The translations under genes and the position numbers were made by a program. From contig NZ_CP132194.1 of assembly GCF_030718935.1 (NCBI RefSeq), positions 744,001 to 808,000 on the forward strand: DNA of 64,000 bases, in the 5' to 3' direction. The notes below the pieces were generated by a model, which was not told the DNA's origin, did no database searches, and was given only the letters and a program-made list of their open reading frames with translations. Numbering within the stretch: position 1 is the stretch's first letter; each line of letters opens with the position of its first letter. Source of the DNA: Psychrobacter sp. M13 (lineage in GTDB: Bacteria > Pseudomonadota > Gammaproteobacteria > Pseudomonadales > Moraxellaceae). Shown in pieces: positions 38,549 to 48,232 of the stretch.

Positions 38549-40366
38549 CTATTCAACAATTTGAGTGACTGGTACGCTCTCAACAGGGGTCTCTTGAATA
38601 ATAGTACCGACCGCAGCATCTGCATCGCCATCGTTATCGACGATAGCTTTTGGATCAAAAGTAGCTGCCGCAGGTGTTTTGGACTGTTTGATGTCGATGG
38701 CCTCAGCTACAGAGGTTACGCGCGCTGAGCTTGCCGCATCAATAGCATAAGCCGCTTGAGCTTCAGCATTGTTACTAGCCAAACCACCAATACGCGCTAA
38801 ATTAGTGTATTGCGGTACTGGTATAGCGACGGGTACATCAAGGTTAGCACCGCCACCTAGTGCTTGATAAAGCTCTATTTGGCTAATGATTTTTTGTAGT
38901 TCTAAATCTAAGATACCTTGTTGAGTGGAGAACAAGGAGCGCTGCGCATCAAGAACATCCAAATAGTTGGCAATACCTGCTTTAAAGCGGGCATCAGCAA
39001 TCTCAAAGGTTTGATCAAAGTTATCTTGCAGGCGATACTGCGCGGCTAGCTGCTCACCAAGGGTCGCTCGCGTCGCTAAGACGTCTGAAACTTCACGGAA
39101 AGCCGTTTGAATAGAGCGCTCATAGCTGGCTAGAGTCTGCTCGCGTTCTATTTTTGCAACATCATAATTGGCATCTAAAAGCCCAGCATCAAAAATAGGC
39201 ACACTAATATTTGGGCCAAACGACCAGCCTACTGAGCCGCTTTTGAATAGATCATCTAAGCTACTACTACCAACGCCGACACTAGTTGCAAGACTAATAG
39301 AGGGATAGTAAGAAGCGCGTGCGACTTCGATATTAGCGCCAGCCGCTTTTAGATTGTATTCTGCTTGTAGCACATCAGGGCGGTAGCGTAGCAGCTCGCT
39401 CGGGAGACCAGTACTAAAGACATCTTGAGTCGTTATATTGCTGATAGCGGGTGCTGGAATGAGCTCGGTTGGAATTGGTGCACCCAATAAGAATTGCAAA
39501 GCATTACGTGACTGCAAAATGCTACTTTGAGCGCGTAGAACGGCCAAATTAGCATTCTCAAGCGCTGCTGATGATTGCAGTGAGGGTAGTTTAGGGTCAA
39601 TACCGGCCTTGAAGCGAGCATCAGCAATAAACAAGGATCTCTTACGACTCTCAACGGTTGCTTCGGCTAGCCTTAACTGCGCTAAGCTAAAGCTCAAGTT
39701 GGCATAGCTTTGGGCAATATTACTAATCAAACTGATTTGAGTTGAATCTTTAGCCGCTGTGGTCGCCAAAAAGCTCTGTAGCGCTTGATCTTTCAGACTA
39801 GCGATCTTGCCCCAAAAATCAAGCTCATAATTAGCTAGACCTAAATTAACATTATAGTTATTGCCAGTGGTGCTGCCACCCAATATGCTTCCTTGACGCC
39901 GCCGCGTGACGCCTGCGGTGCCCTCAATCGTCGGTAGGTCACGAATATCCGTGATCTGATACTGGGCGCGCGCTTTTTCAATCGCTAAGCGTGCACTCTC
40001 AAAGTCTTTATTGTTCTGTAGGCCTAAAGCAATAAGGCTTTTTAGGCGCTCATCGCTATAGTAGTTTTGCCAACGTTGAGCGGCAATGCTGGGCTGCTCA
40101 GCGTTACTGACGGTCTCTCGATCAAACGCGCCATAAGCCTGTTGAATCAGTAGATTAGGCTCAGCAAGAACAGGCGTTAAATCTTTCTTTGGAATAGTAT
40201 TGCAAGCGGTCATACTCAATATTAATGCGCTTAGACCTAAGAGCCGAGCAGCATTTGTACGCGTAGATAATGCTGCAAACCGCACACCTACTGCTGAACG
40301 GTGAGTAGTAGTATTGACTACTGGCGCAGCTGCTGCGTTGAGTGTAAAAATAGTTCTAGAACTCAT
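38549..40366 (-). CDS. RND efflux outer-membrane factor (OprM/NodT family lipoprotein)
   Basis: 605 residues. A signal region ends in the lipobox L-S-M-T-A-C, so the protein is lipid-anchored. Two repeats of the outer-membrane-efflux family follow (RLKSLIALGLQNNKDFESARLAIEKARAQYQIT and LLRYRPDVLQAEYNLKAAGANIEVARASYYPSI), which form the TolC-like trimeric channel. The segment GWSFGPNISVPIFDAG is typical of the family. Compared with OprM (about 485) it has an N-terminal stretch of about 50 residues before the lipobox and a C-terminal tail of about 80 polar residues. Its ATG overlaps the pump gene stop by 4 nt (ATGA), so it is the third gene of the operon. Confidence 0.9.
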   Translation of the reverse strand: MSSRTIFTLNAAAAPVVNTTTHRSAVGVRFAALSTRTNAARLLGLSALILSMTACNTIPKKDLTPVLAEPNLLIQQAYGAFDRETVSNAEQPSIAAQRWQNYYSDERLKSLIALGLQNNKDFESARLAIEKARAQYQITDIRDLPTIEGTAGVTRRRQGSILGGSTTGNNYNVNLGLANYELDFWGKIASLKDQALQSFLATTAAKDSTQISLISNIAQSYANLSFSLAQLRLAEATVESRKRSLFIADARFKAGIDPKLPSLQSSAALENANLAVLRAQSSILQSRNALQFLLGAPIPTELIPAPAISNITTQDVFSTGLPSELLRYRPDVLQAEYNLKAAGANIEVARASYYPSISLATSVGVGSSSLDDLFKSGSVGWSFGPNISVPIFDAGLLDANYDVAKIEREQTLASYERSIQTAFREVSDVLATRATLGEQLAAQYRLQDNFDQTFEIADARFKAGIANYLDVLDAQRSLFSTQQGILDLELQKIISQIELYQALGGGANLDVPVAIPVPQYTNLARIGGLASNNAEAQAAYAIDAASSARVTSVAEAIDIKQSKTPAAATFDPKAIVDNDGDADAAVGTIIQETPVESVPVTQIVE

Positions 40367-43300
40367 TTGGTATTATCTCCAAAGCTTTCAGGTTTATAAC
40401 TCTCATCAGAAGCTGGGTCTGGTGTATCGTCAGCTCGCGGCGTCGGTGGTTCAGGATCGTCATCATTATCAGTATTGCTATCGTAGCTACCATGACCGAC
40501 AACTTCATGAGCTTCGTTATTCATATAAGGGAACGCACTACGTACCCAGACGTAAAACATCGGGATGAAGAAGATACCCAGTAGCGTCGCTGTGACTACG
40601 CCACCAACCACACTGGTACCAATAGCATTTTGACTGCCTGAACCTGGACCAGTCGCCAAGAATAATGGCACAACACCTAACCCAAAGGCAAGTGAGGTCA
40701 TAATAATGGGACGTAAGCGCTGACGAGCCGCCGTCATTACCGCCTCTCTTAGACTGTACCCTTCTTCTTGATGCTCTTTTGCAAACTCAATAATTAAGAT
40801 AGCGTTTTTGGCGGATAGACCTACGACCGTCAGTAGACCGACCTGTAAGTAAATATCATTGGCAAAACCACGTAGCCATGTAAATATCACCGCACCCAAT
40901 ACCCCAAGTGGAATTACCAGTAGAACCGATACAGGTATAGACCAGCTTTCATATAAGGCCGCTAAACACAAGAATACCACTAGTATTGAAAGGGCATAAA
41001 GCATGGGTGCTTGTGCCCCTGACTTTTGCTCCTCTAGTGACATGCCTGTCCATTCATAACTGATGCCTTCAGGCAGATTTTCTATCATCGCTTCCATCGA
41101 GCTCATAGCTTCACCCGTACTTAATCCTGGCGCTGCGCTACCTTGAATATTCATAGACGGTAAGCTGTTGTAGCGAGTGAGACGAGGTGAGCCTGATTGC
41201 CATTCGCTACTAGAAAATGCATCAAATGGAATCATACTGTTCATGTCATTTCTTACATACCATTTTCCGATATCGTCAGGATTGGTACGGCTACTGGCGT
41301 CACCTTGTACGAAGACACGCTTGATACGGCCACGATCAATGAAATCATTGACATAGCTTGAGCCCCACGCAGTAGAGATGACACTGTTGATGCTACTTAG
41401 CGACAAGCCATAAGCCGCGGCTTGTTCTTGATTGATATTGATTTTCAATTGTGGCGAGTCTTCTTGACCATTAGGACGCACGCCTGCGACTTGGTCGTTT
41501 TGTCCAGCCATACCCAGCAGCATATTACGGGCTTCAAGTAGCCCATCGTGTCCGAGGTTGCCACTGTCTTGAAGCATCAAATCGAAACCACTGGCATTAC
41601 CAAGCTCGGTAATAGCTGGTGGTACAATGGCAAATACTTGTGCTTCATTTAACTGAGTAAAGAAATAACCCATCGCTCGACCAGCGACGGCTTGGGCGGT
41701 GTTTTCATCACCGGAGCGTTCCTCCCAATCTGACAGACGAACAAACGCCAGACCCATGTTTTGCCCTTGTCCTGCAAAACTAAAGCCTGCAATGGTAAAG
41801 ACAGAAGCGATGTTATCGGTCTCTTGAGTATCGTAATAGTTTCTGACTTTATCCAGTACGTCTTGGGTTTCGTCTAACGTAGAACCAGAAGGTAGTTGCA
41901 CCAAGGTAAACATAATACCTTGATCTTCCTCTGGTAAGAACGAGCCAGGAATACGTAAGAATACAACTGCCATAATGCCGATAATGACCGCATAGCCAAT
42001 CATATATAGCCATTTGAAACGAATGCTTTTACCAACGAAGTTCTCGTAAGAGCGACTAACTTTAAAGAAAGAACGGTTGAACCAACCAAAGAAACCTTTT
42101 TGCTTTTCAGTACTGCCTTTTTCATGGCTTTTGCCACGTTTGAGCAATGTCACACATAGAGCAGGGGTGAACACTAGTGCGACCATGGCTGATAGCACCA
42201 TAGCAGTAATCAGAGTAATGGAAAATTGACGATAAATAACACCCGTTGAGCCACCAAAGAACGCCATCGGTACGAATACCGCAGACAAAATAAGCGCAAT
42301 ACCAATAACGATTTTACTAATTTCACCCATAGATTGGGTAGTCGCGTCTTTGATAGAGATATGTGGATCTTCTTCTAATATTCGCTCGACGTTTTCGACG
42401 ACGACGATCGCATCATCGACCAGTAGACCGATGGAGAGTACCATGGCAAACATAGTCAACACGTTGATACTAAAACCTGCAATGTACAGCACGGCAAACG
42501 TACCTAGCAGAACAACAGGTACGGCAAGTGTTGGGATAATAGTCGCGCGCCAGTTCTGTAAGAAAATAAACATGACGATAAATACTAATACGATCGCTTC
42601 AATGAGCGTCATAACCACTTGTTCGATAGACAGACGTACAAACGGAGTAGTGTCATAGGGAACAACTGACTTCAATCCAATTGGAAAGTTCTTTTCAAGC
42701 TCCGCCATACGTGCGCCAACGGCTTCACGAGTCTCAAGCGCATTAGCACCGCCAGCGAGTGATATACCCAAAGCCGCCGCTTCTTGTCCATTATATAAAG
42801 ACAAAATACCGTAGTTTTCACTACCAATCTCGACATCTGCAACATCGCCTAAGCGCACTTGCGCACCAGCCGTGTCTGTTTTGAGTAGAATGTTTTTAAA
42901 TTCTTCAGGAGTTTGTAGATAGCTTTGAACCGTGACAGTCGCGTTGATCACCTGTTGATCTAAATCAGCAGGGGCTTGGCCTAGCTGACCGGCAGATACC
43001 TGAGCGTTCTGTGCTCGTATTGCATTGACGACATCAGATGGCACCATGCTGTAGCTGCGCAAGCGCGAAGGGTCAAGCCAAACTCGCATGGCATAGGTAG
43101 AACCAAATACTTGTACTTCACCTACTCCTTCAACACGACTGATCGAATCAAGGACGTTGGAGTTGATGTAATCGGCAATGTCTGAGCGATCCATACTGCC
43201 ATCTTCAGAAATAAATGCCTGTACCATCATAAAGCTGCTAGAGGATTTATTGACGTTGACACCCTGACGCTGAACAGACTCAGGTAAGGAGCTCATCGCT

Positions 43301-43638
43301 GCTTGCAGCTTGTTCTGTACTTGTACTTGTGCGGTATCCGAATCCGTACCATTTTCAAAAGTAAGCGTCACTGACGCACTACCGTTTGAAGAGCTTGATG
43401 ATGACATATACATCAGGCCATCGAGGCCTTTCATACGTTGCTCAATGACCTGAATTACCGAATTTTCAACGGTTTGCGCATTAGCGCCTGGATAGCTTGC
43501 ACTGACCGAAATCGTCGGTGGTGCGATACGTGGATACTGTTCAATCGGTAGACTGACAACCGATATTATCCCAATCAGCATGACCAAAATAGCCAGTACC
43601 CATGCAAAAATAGGGCGATTGATAAAAAAACGTGACAT
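40363..43638 (-). CDS. RND multidrug efflux pump, inner membrane (HAE1/AcrB family)
   Basis: 1091 residues. N-terminal SRFFINRPIFAWVLAILVMLIGIISVVSLPIEQYPRIAPPTISVSA is the HAE1 start. The proton-relay aspartates are in LSIGLLVDDAIVVVENVERI (about 408-409). Further marks are the large periplasmic domains, SGSTLDETQDVLDKVR, and the second membrane domain with VVGLSAKNAILIIEFAKE and TAARQRLRPIIMTSLAFGLGVVPL. The closest named pumps in style are AdeB/AdeJ of Acinetobacter; the drug range cannot be read from sequence. The C-terminal 50 residues are a polar, acidic tail. AGGGA precedes the ATG. It lies between adaptor and channel genes. Confidence 0.95.
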   Translation of the reverse strand: MSRFFINRPIFAWVLAILVMLIGIISVVSLPIEQYPRIAPPTISVSASYPGANAQTVENSVIQVIEQRMKGLDGLMYMSSSSSSNGSASVTLTFENGTDSDTAQVQVQNKLQAAMSSLPESVQRQGVNVNKSSSSFMMVQAFISEDGSMDRSDIADYINSNVLDSISRVEGVGEVQVFGSTYAMRVWLDPSRLRSYSMVPSDVVNAIRAQNAQVSAGQLGQAPADLDQQVINATVTVQSYLQTPEEFKNILLKTDTAGAQVRLGDVADVEIGSENYGILSLYNGQEAAALGISLAGGANALETREAVGARMAELEKNFPIGLKSVVPYDTTPFVRLSIEQVVMTLIEAIVLVFIVMFIFLQNWRATIIPTLAVPVVLLGTFAVLYIAGFSINVLTMFAMVLSIGLLVDDAIVVVENVERILEEDPHISIKDATTQSMGEISKIVIGIALILSAVFVPMAFFGGSTGVIYRQFSITLITAMVLSAMVALVFTPALCVTLLKRGKSHEKGSTEKQKGFFGWFNRSFFKVSRSYENFVGKSIRFKWLYMIGYAVIIGIMAVVFLRIPGSFLPEEDQGIMFTLVQLPSGSTLDETQDVLDKVRNYYDTQETDNIASVFTIAGFSFAGQGQNMGLAFVRLSDWEERSGDENTAQAVAGRAMGYFFTQLNEAQVFAIVPPAITELGNASGFDLMLQDSGNLGHDGLLEARNMLLGMAGQNDQVAGVRPNGQEDSPQLKININQEQAAAYGLSLSSINSVISTAWGSSYVNDFIDRGRIKRVFVQGDASSRTNPDDIGKWYVRNDMNSMIPFDAFSSSEWQSGSPRLTRYNSLPSMNIQGSAAPGLSTGEAMSSMEAMIENLPEGISYEWTGMSLEEQKSGAQAPMLYALSILVVFLCLAALYESWSIPVSVLLVIPLGVLGAVIFTWLRGFANDIYLQVGLLTVVGLSAKNAILIIEFAKEHQEEGYSLREAVMTAARQRLRPIIMTSLAFGLGVVPLFLATGPGSGSQNAIGTSVVGGVVTATLLGIFFIPMFYVWVRSAFPYMNNEAHEVVGHGSYDSNTDNDDDPEPPTPRADDTPDPASDESYKPESFGDNTK

Positions 43639-43673
43639 AGTATATCCCTAGGTCTTCCTAGCTTTAAATGGAA

Positions 43674-45068
43674 TTAGTTAGTGGCGGCAGCTTTAGTATT
43701 GTTAGGGCTGTCACCCGTTGACTCATCCATCGATTTTGCAGCTTGCTGTGGTGTTTTGACAGCAGCTTGAGCATTACTTGATGCAGATGGGGCAGAATTC
43801 GGGTCTTCTAATGGTTTAGCGACGACTTCTTGTTCAGGTTTGACTTTGGAACCACCGATAATGACTACTTTATCGCCATTTTTTAGACCATCAGTGACCA
43901 CCCAGTTGCCATTGTAAGTGCCATTAATAGTAACGGGACGCACTTGGATTTTATTGTCTTTATCGACAATATATACTTGGGTTTCGCTTTTGGTAGAGCG
44001 CATCACCGCACTTTGTGGTACTAAAGCGGCGTTATTGATAACACTCTGAGTCAGACGGGCGGAGACATACATACCTGGCAATAGCACATTATTGCTATTA
44101 GGGAATACGGCACGTAGCGTCACGGCACCTGTTGACTCATCTACTTTGGCCTCTGATAATGCTAGTTTGCCGGTTATCGGATAGACGCTACCGTCTTCTA
44201 ATACTAGCTCAACACTATTCATACCTGCTTGCGCTTTGCCTTCTGAGATTTGCTGACGCAACTTTAGTAGCTCAGAGGAGGATTGACTAATATCAACGTA
44301 GATAGGATCTAAGCGCGAAATAGTCACCATAGGATTTGCTTGACTGGCACTAACTAGTGAGCCTGCGGTCGCTGTTGAGCGGTCACTACGACCTGTGATA
44401 GGAGCACGTACGATAGTACGGTTTAACTCTAACGTGCTGGCATCCAAACCTGACTTAGCGCTTTGAATACCTGCTTTTGAGCTCTCTATACCAGCTTGAG
44501 TTTGACCAACAGCCGCTTTTGCACTCTCAACAGCCGCTTGTGCTGTGTAGACCGCTGTCTGTGCTTGGTCATATTGTTGCTTAGAGATAGCATCGATCTC
44601 AACTAACCCTCGCAGACGTTGAAAGTCATTGATCGCTTGCGCTAGTGAGGCTTGACGACTAATCAGTTCAGCCTTGGCATTAGCGTTATTGGCAAGTGCT
44701 GTTTGCAAGTTAGCTTGTGCCTGTTGAACGGCGGCTTCACCGCTCGCTATAGAGGTTGCATAATTGTCGGTATTGATACGATACAAAGGCTGACCTTTTT
44801 TGACATTGCTGCCTTCACGGAACAATATCTCGTCAATAATGCCGTTCACCTGTGGACGGACATCAGCAGTTTGAAAAGCTGTCGTACGACCAGAGAACGT
44901 CTGTACTTGCGGTACGACGCCTAAAGTTACCGTTTGGACGTTGACAACAGCAGGTGGCATTTGTTGCTGCGCGGCAGCAGGGTCAGCGTCCTCTTTTTTG
45001 TCACAGCCGACTAGAACCGCTGTCGATAATACAGATGCTATTACCAGCGCAAGATATGAGTGCTTCAT
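43674..45068 (-). CDS. RND efflux periplasmic adaptor lipoprotein (AcrA family)
   Basis: About 464 residues. The signal peptide ends in the lipobox V-L-V-G-C, giving a lipid-anchored adaptor. The lipoyl half motifs are RPQVNGIIDEILFREGSNVKKGQPLYRI and IVRAPITGRSDRSTATAGSLVSA, around a coiled hairpin rich in Ala and Gln. The barrel segment PIYVDISQSSSELLKLRQQ and the C-terminal VRPVTINGTYNGNWVVTDGLKNGDKVVIIGG fit AcrA/AdeA. A Ser/Ala/Gln-rich tail follows. The ATG at 45068 has GAGGA 5 nt upstream; a TTG at 45071 is rejected. No regulator gene is next to the operon. Confidence 0.93.
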   Translation of the reverse strand: MKHSYLALVIASVLSTAVLVGCDKKEDADPAAAQQQMPPAVVNVQTVTLGVVPQVQTFSGRTTAFQTADVRPQVNGIIDEILFREGSNVKKGQPLYRINTDNYATSIASGEAAVQQAQANLQTALANNANAKAELISRQASLAQAINDFQRLRGLVEIDAISKQQYDQAQTAVYTAQAAVESAKAAVGQTQAGIESSKAGIQSAKSGLDASTLELNRTIVRAPITGRSDRSTATAGSLVSASQANPMVTISRLDPIYVDISQSSSELLKLRQQISEGKAQAGMNSVELVLEDGSVYPITGKLALSEAKVDESTGAVTLRAVFPNSNNVLLPGMYVSARLTQSVINNAALVPQSAVMRSTKSETQVYIVDKDNKIQVRPVTINGTYNGNWVVTDGLKNGDKVVIIGGSKVKPEQEVVAKPLEDPNSAPSASSNAQAAVKTPQQAAKSMDESTGDSPNNTKAAATN

Positions 45069-45656
45069 CAATGTCCTCGGGAGTATTCAGTTTTAATAAA
45101 GGTTTAAATAGACTAATTTTGCTAATGAGCTTCTATGAACTAACTTTGCTAATTAGTTCTGAAAGTATTCGTTCTAAAAGTGACAATTTCTAAAAGTGAT
45201 AATAAAACTTAGCTTTAACTATCTAAGCTATAAATTTAATCAGCTATTATAAACTATTGGGTCTACCCTACAGTCAAGCTATCAAAATCTTAATTTTATC
45301 TGTAAATGAAAGAGGACAGAGAGGTAGTTTTAACAGAGCGTTGCAAATAGTAGGTTTATAACAATTTTGACGCGATATTTTAGTAGCTAATGAACCGTGT
45401 AAAAGAATGTTAAGTTTTGTTATAAATATTCATTTTTAAATATCTGACACAAAGTACTTAGTAAATACTAATAAAAGCATAGGCTGCCACTAAAATAATT
45501 TATTTAGCAAATGATTACTGCGAACACCATGTTATAGACAGCTGGACTATTAGTAACGTCTGTTTATATAACAGTATCTATTTATAAGTCTCTAACAGAT
45601 TATAGGTCTCTAACAGATAGTAGATATCCAATAAACAACTTAAGCAAAATGCAAGC
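45069..45656. other. long intergenic region upstream of the RND operon
   Basis: About 590 AT-rich bases with no supported gene. It holds the promoter of the RND operon and the 3' end of ispB. Short direct repeats are visible: tctaaaagtga twice near 45171-45200, and an 18-bp tandem pair at 45587-45622. No strong -10/-35 pair or operator stood out. Confidence 0.5.
45587..45622. repeat. 18-bp tandem repeat, two copies
   Basis: Two head-to-tail copies of about (a/g)gtctctaacagat followed by four variable bases, agreeing at about 15 of 18 positions. They lie 34 nt past the ispB stop. Confidence 0.7.
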
Positions 45657-46697
45657 TTACACTAAACGCGCACTAGCCATTTCAGTTAACTGATACAGCC
45701 CTTGGCGATAACGATTGTCAGGCAACTGATTCAATGCCTGCTGAGCCAAGCGTGTTTCTTCAAGCGCGCGCTGGGTACAATAAGCCAATGAGCCAGAATC
45801 CCGCACTAAAGCAATCAATTGCTCAGCGTTAGGGGTTTTGCCTGTTTGTACAGCTATGCGCAGCTGTTCGTAGCCTGCTTGATTACTATTCTTTAATAGC
45901 TCAAGGGCTTTGATAGTCGGTAAAGTCGGTTTGCCCTCACTCAAATCATCACCTAAGTTCTTACCCATTAATTCGCTGTCTCCACTATAATCAAGCACAT
46001 CATCAATAATTTGAAAAGCGTTACCAAAATGCTGACCAAAGTCAGCTAATGCTGGCATGTACTGAGTCTGATCTTGCAAAATAGCTGCGCCTTGGGTGGC
46101 CATCATAAATAATCGTGAGGTTTTGCCATCGATGATGCGCAAATAATCGGCCTCAAGCGCGCTAGGGTTGTGTTGGTGCTGTAGTTGTAATACTTCACCT
46201 TCAGCAATATCACAAGTGCCGTCAGAGAATAGCTTGAGCAATGGCAAGCTCTCAAAATCTACTAATAAATTGAACGAGCGGGCAATGAGATAATCGCCGA
46301 CCAACACCGCAGTCGCATTATCCCAAGTTGCATTAGCGGTCGGCTTGCCACGGCGCTGACCCGACTCATCAATCACATCATCATGCACTAGAGTGGCCGT
46401 ATGCAGCATCTCAGTAATGGCAGCTAAATGCATCGCCTGCTGCGAGGGCGCATCATTGAGCATGCGTGCACATAGCAAAGTAATTAGTGGACGCATGCGT
46501 TTGCCGCCAGCATTGATCACATGCTGAGAGACACTCATTACCAGCTGAACTTTGGAGTTGAGACTGCCAAAAACTTGTTTGTCCATGATCTCAAAGTCGC
46601 TTGCTACGATGCTTTGAATATCGGCATAACTCGGTGCAGTGTTTGGTGCAGATAGCGAAACAGAAGATGTTGAATCGGTTAAAGAGGTGCTAGTCAT
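45657..46697 (-). CDS. ispB: Octaprenyl diphosphate synthase-type polyprenyl synthase
   Basis: 346 residues. Trans-prenyltransferase with the first Asp-rich motif LVHDDVIDESGQRRGKPTAN, the second FQIIDDVLDYSGDSELMGKN and GGKRMRPLITLL before them. It builds the long side chain of ubiquinone. The usual proteobacterial placement, divergent from rplU-rpmA, supports IspB over shorter-chain synthases. The first 25 residues are a Ser/Thr-rich extension without family match. No strong ribosome site precedes the ATG. Confidence 0.92.
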   Translation of the reverse strand: MTSTSLTDSTSSVSLSAPNTAPSYADIQSIVASDFEIMDKQVFGSLNSKVQLVMSVSQHVINAGGKRMRPLITLLCARMLNDAPSQQAMHLAAITEMLHTATLVHDDVIDESGQRRGKPTANATWDNATAVLVGDYLIARSFNLLVDFESLPLLKLFSDGTCDIAEGEVLQLQHQHNPSALEADYLRIIDGKTSRLFMMATQGAAILQDQTQYMPALADFGQHFGNAFQIIDDVLDYSGDSELMGKNLGDDLSEGKPTLPTIKALELLKNSNQAGYEQLRIAVQTGKTPNAEQLIALVRDSGSLAYCTQRALEETRLAQQALNQLPDNRYRQGLYQLTEMASARLV

Positions 46698-47183
46698 AAT
46701 AGGTAGTCATATTAATTAAGTAAAAAGTTATAGTATAAATTAAACAAAAAGCAAATCGGAATTACCAAATGCTTCCATAATAGCATAATCTGTCATTCTA
46801 GTTGTTGGCTAAAATGGGTTATTGATAACTTGAGCATTAAGGAATCAAGTAAAATAAATAGACGTTTTGCTGTTTAGGTTTGTACCAAAGAGTACTAGAA
46901 AACCTCTCATAAAATAGCACTGTAAGTTATTGATTGGATAAGCTATAATAACCATCGCTAAACGCTATCATCGTATTTTTTCCATACGATTTATGACTAT
47001 ATTCATTCGTTATTAAATGAATGATGAATTGACTGTAGTGTTAGCTAACAAAAGCGTGATAAGCCACTTGCTTTTCTGGTCAAAAAACCGTAAAATTGCG
47101 CCTTTAATTTTTCCCTGTCGTGTTCGTTGTCGAAGCGTTGGTATAATATCAGCCACGGCACACGGGTTAAACGGAGTTATACA
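46698..47183. other. divergent ispB / rplU intergenic region
   Basis: About 490 bases with no supported gene on either strand. A long minus-strand frame that runs into rplU is an antisense shadow. The rplU promoter lies at its right end (47139-47147). Another TATAAT at 46944-46949 has no good -35 partner. The rest is AT-rich with no clear structure. Confidence 0.5.
47139..47147 (+). promoter_or_regulatory. extended -10 promoter of rplU-rpmA
   Basis: The sequence TGGTATAAT is a perfect TATAAT (47142-47147) with the TGn extension. It lies about 36 nt before the rplU ATG. The -35 region is poor, which extended -10 promoters tolerate. Confidence 0.6.
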
Positions 47184-47495
47184 ATGTACGCAGTAATCAA
47201 AACTGGTGGTAAACAGCACCGTGTAGTCGTTGACGAGTTGCTTAGAGTTGAATTGCTTAAAGCTGAAACTGGCGAAACAATCAAATTTGAAGACGTATTG
47301 ATGGTTGTTGATGGTGATACCGTCAAAATCGGTCAACCAGTCGTTGAAGGCGCTAGTGTGGAAGTGGAAGTGGTTGAACATGGTCGTGGCGAAAAAATCC
47401 GCATCATCAAGCACAACCGTCGTAAGCATTATCACAAAGAGCAAGGTCACCGCCAATGGTACACCTTGTTAAAAATCAAAGCGATTAATGCTTAA
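47184..47495 (+). CDS. rplU: 50S ribosomal protein L21
   Basis: 103 residues from the ATG at 47184 ([14 protein letters not shown]), the universal L21 start. ACGGAG lies 7 nt upstream. An upstream in-frame extension to 47127 has no ribosome site and overlaps the promoter. The C-terminus [25 protein letters not shown] is typical. L21 binds 23S rRNA in the large subunit. It is co-transcribed with rpmA. Confidence 0.97.
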   Translation: MYAVIKTGGKQHRVVVDELLRVELLKAETGETIKFEDVLMVVDGDTVKIGQPVVEGASVEVEVVEHGRGEKIRIIKHNRRKHYHKEQGHRQWYTLLKIKAINA

Positions 47496-47606
47496 TTAGC
47501 TATCATTGCGCAGTGATTGATGCACAGTTAGTGATGATTAATAGTGCACTAAAAGCTTAAGAGTTATCGTATTAGCGATAACTTACATTAACAAGGAGAA
47601 TTATCC

Positions 47607-47864
47607 ATGGCACATAAGAAAGCTGCCGGTTCAAGCCGTAACGGTCGTGACTCAAACCCAAAAATGCTTGGCGTAAAAATCTTTGGTGGTCAGACCATCG
47701 TTGCTGGTAACATCATCGTTCGTCAACGTGGTACAGAATTCCACGCAGGCGAAGGCGTTGGTATGGGTCGTGACCATACTTTATTTGCACTAAATGACGG
47801 TGTGGTAAAGTTTGCGACCAAAGGTAAATTTAACCGTCGTTATGTGATGGTTGAAAGCGCTTAA
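47607..47864 (+). CDS. rpmA: 50S ribosomal protein L27
   Basis: 85 residues, full length. [29 protein letters not shown] is the conserved flexible N-terminal arm that reaches the peptidyl-transferase centre, followed by [29 protein letters not shown]. The start follows AAGGAGA. Second gene after rplU. Confidence 0.98.
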   Translation: MAHKKAAGSSRNGRDSNPKMLGVKIFGGQTIVAGNIIVRQRGTEFHAGEGVGMGRDHTLFALNDGVVKFATKGKFNRRYVMVESA

Positions 47865-48232
47865 TTATCGCTTAGCTAATAAGTTATTGATTTGCTACAA
47901 AGCTATATCGATAATTTAACAGCAGAAAAATCCCTATTACCGAGTGGTGATGGGGATTTTTTGTATTCGTTTTTTATTTATAGATATTGCCAGTTTTAGC
48001 TAACACTAGCCGTTACAAGCGTGTATGGCAGGCGTAGTATTGCTTGCAATTGCCCACTAGGCGCGTAATAAAAAAGCTGGCACACTAGCATCATCAATTG
48101 GTGACAAGGTCATAATCAGCAAGATATCCATTTAAGTAGGATATTTACTTAAAACAATAAGCAAGCTTTGTTATACCGATTGATCATTTTGATTGATGTT
48201 TTACTTTTACTGATTTTATGAGAGGAAGAATA
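47865..48232. other. intergenic region rpmA-lolA
   Basis: About 370 bases. The left part has the rpmA terminator at 47926-47962. The rest must hold the lolA promoter, but no clear -35/-10 pair was found, and no gene is supported. Confidence 0.45.
47926..47962 (+). terminator. rplU-rpmA intrinsic terminator
   Basis: A long stem pairs aaaatccc with ggggatttt and continues through attacc with ggtgat around the 4-nt loop gagt; it is followed by TTTTTT. It lies 62 nt after the rpmA stop. Confidence 0.88.

Noticed and set aside
45587..45622. Tandem repeat considered as a CRISPR remnant
   Set aside because: Only two head-to-tail copies without spacers and no cas genes in the window.
47013..47456. 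147-codon open frame on the minus strand over rplU and its promoter
   Set aside because: It is antisense to a certain ribosomal gene, has no family match, and its codon pattern mirrors rplU.
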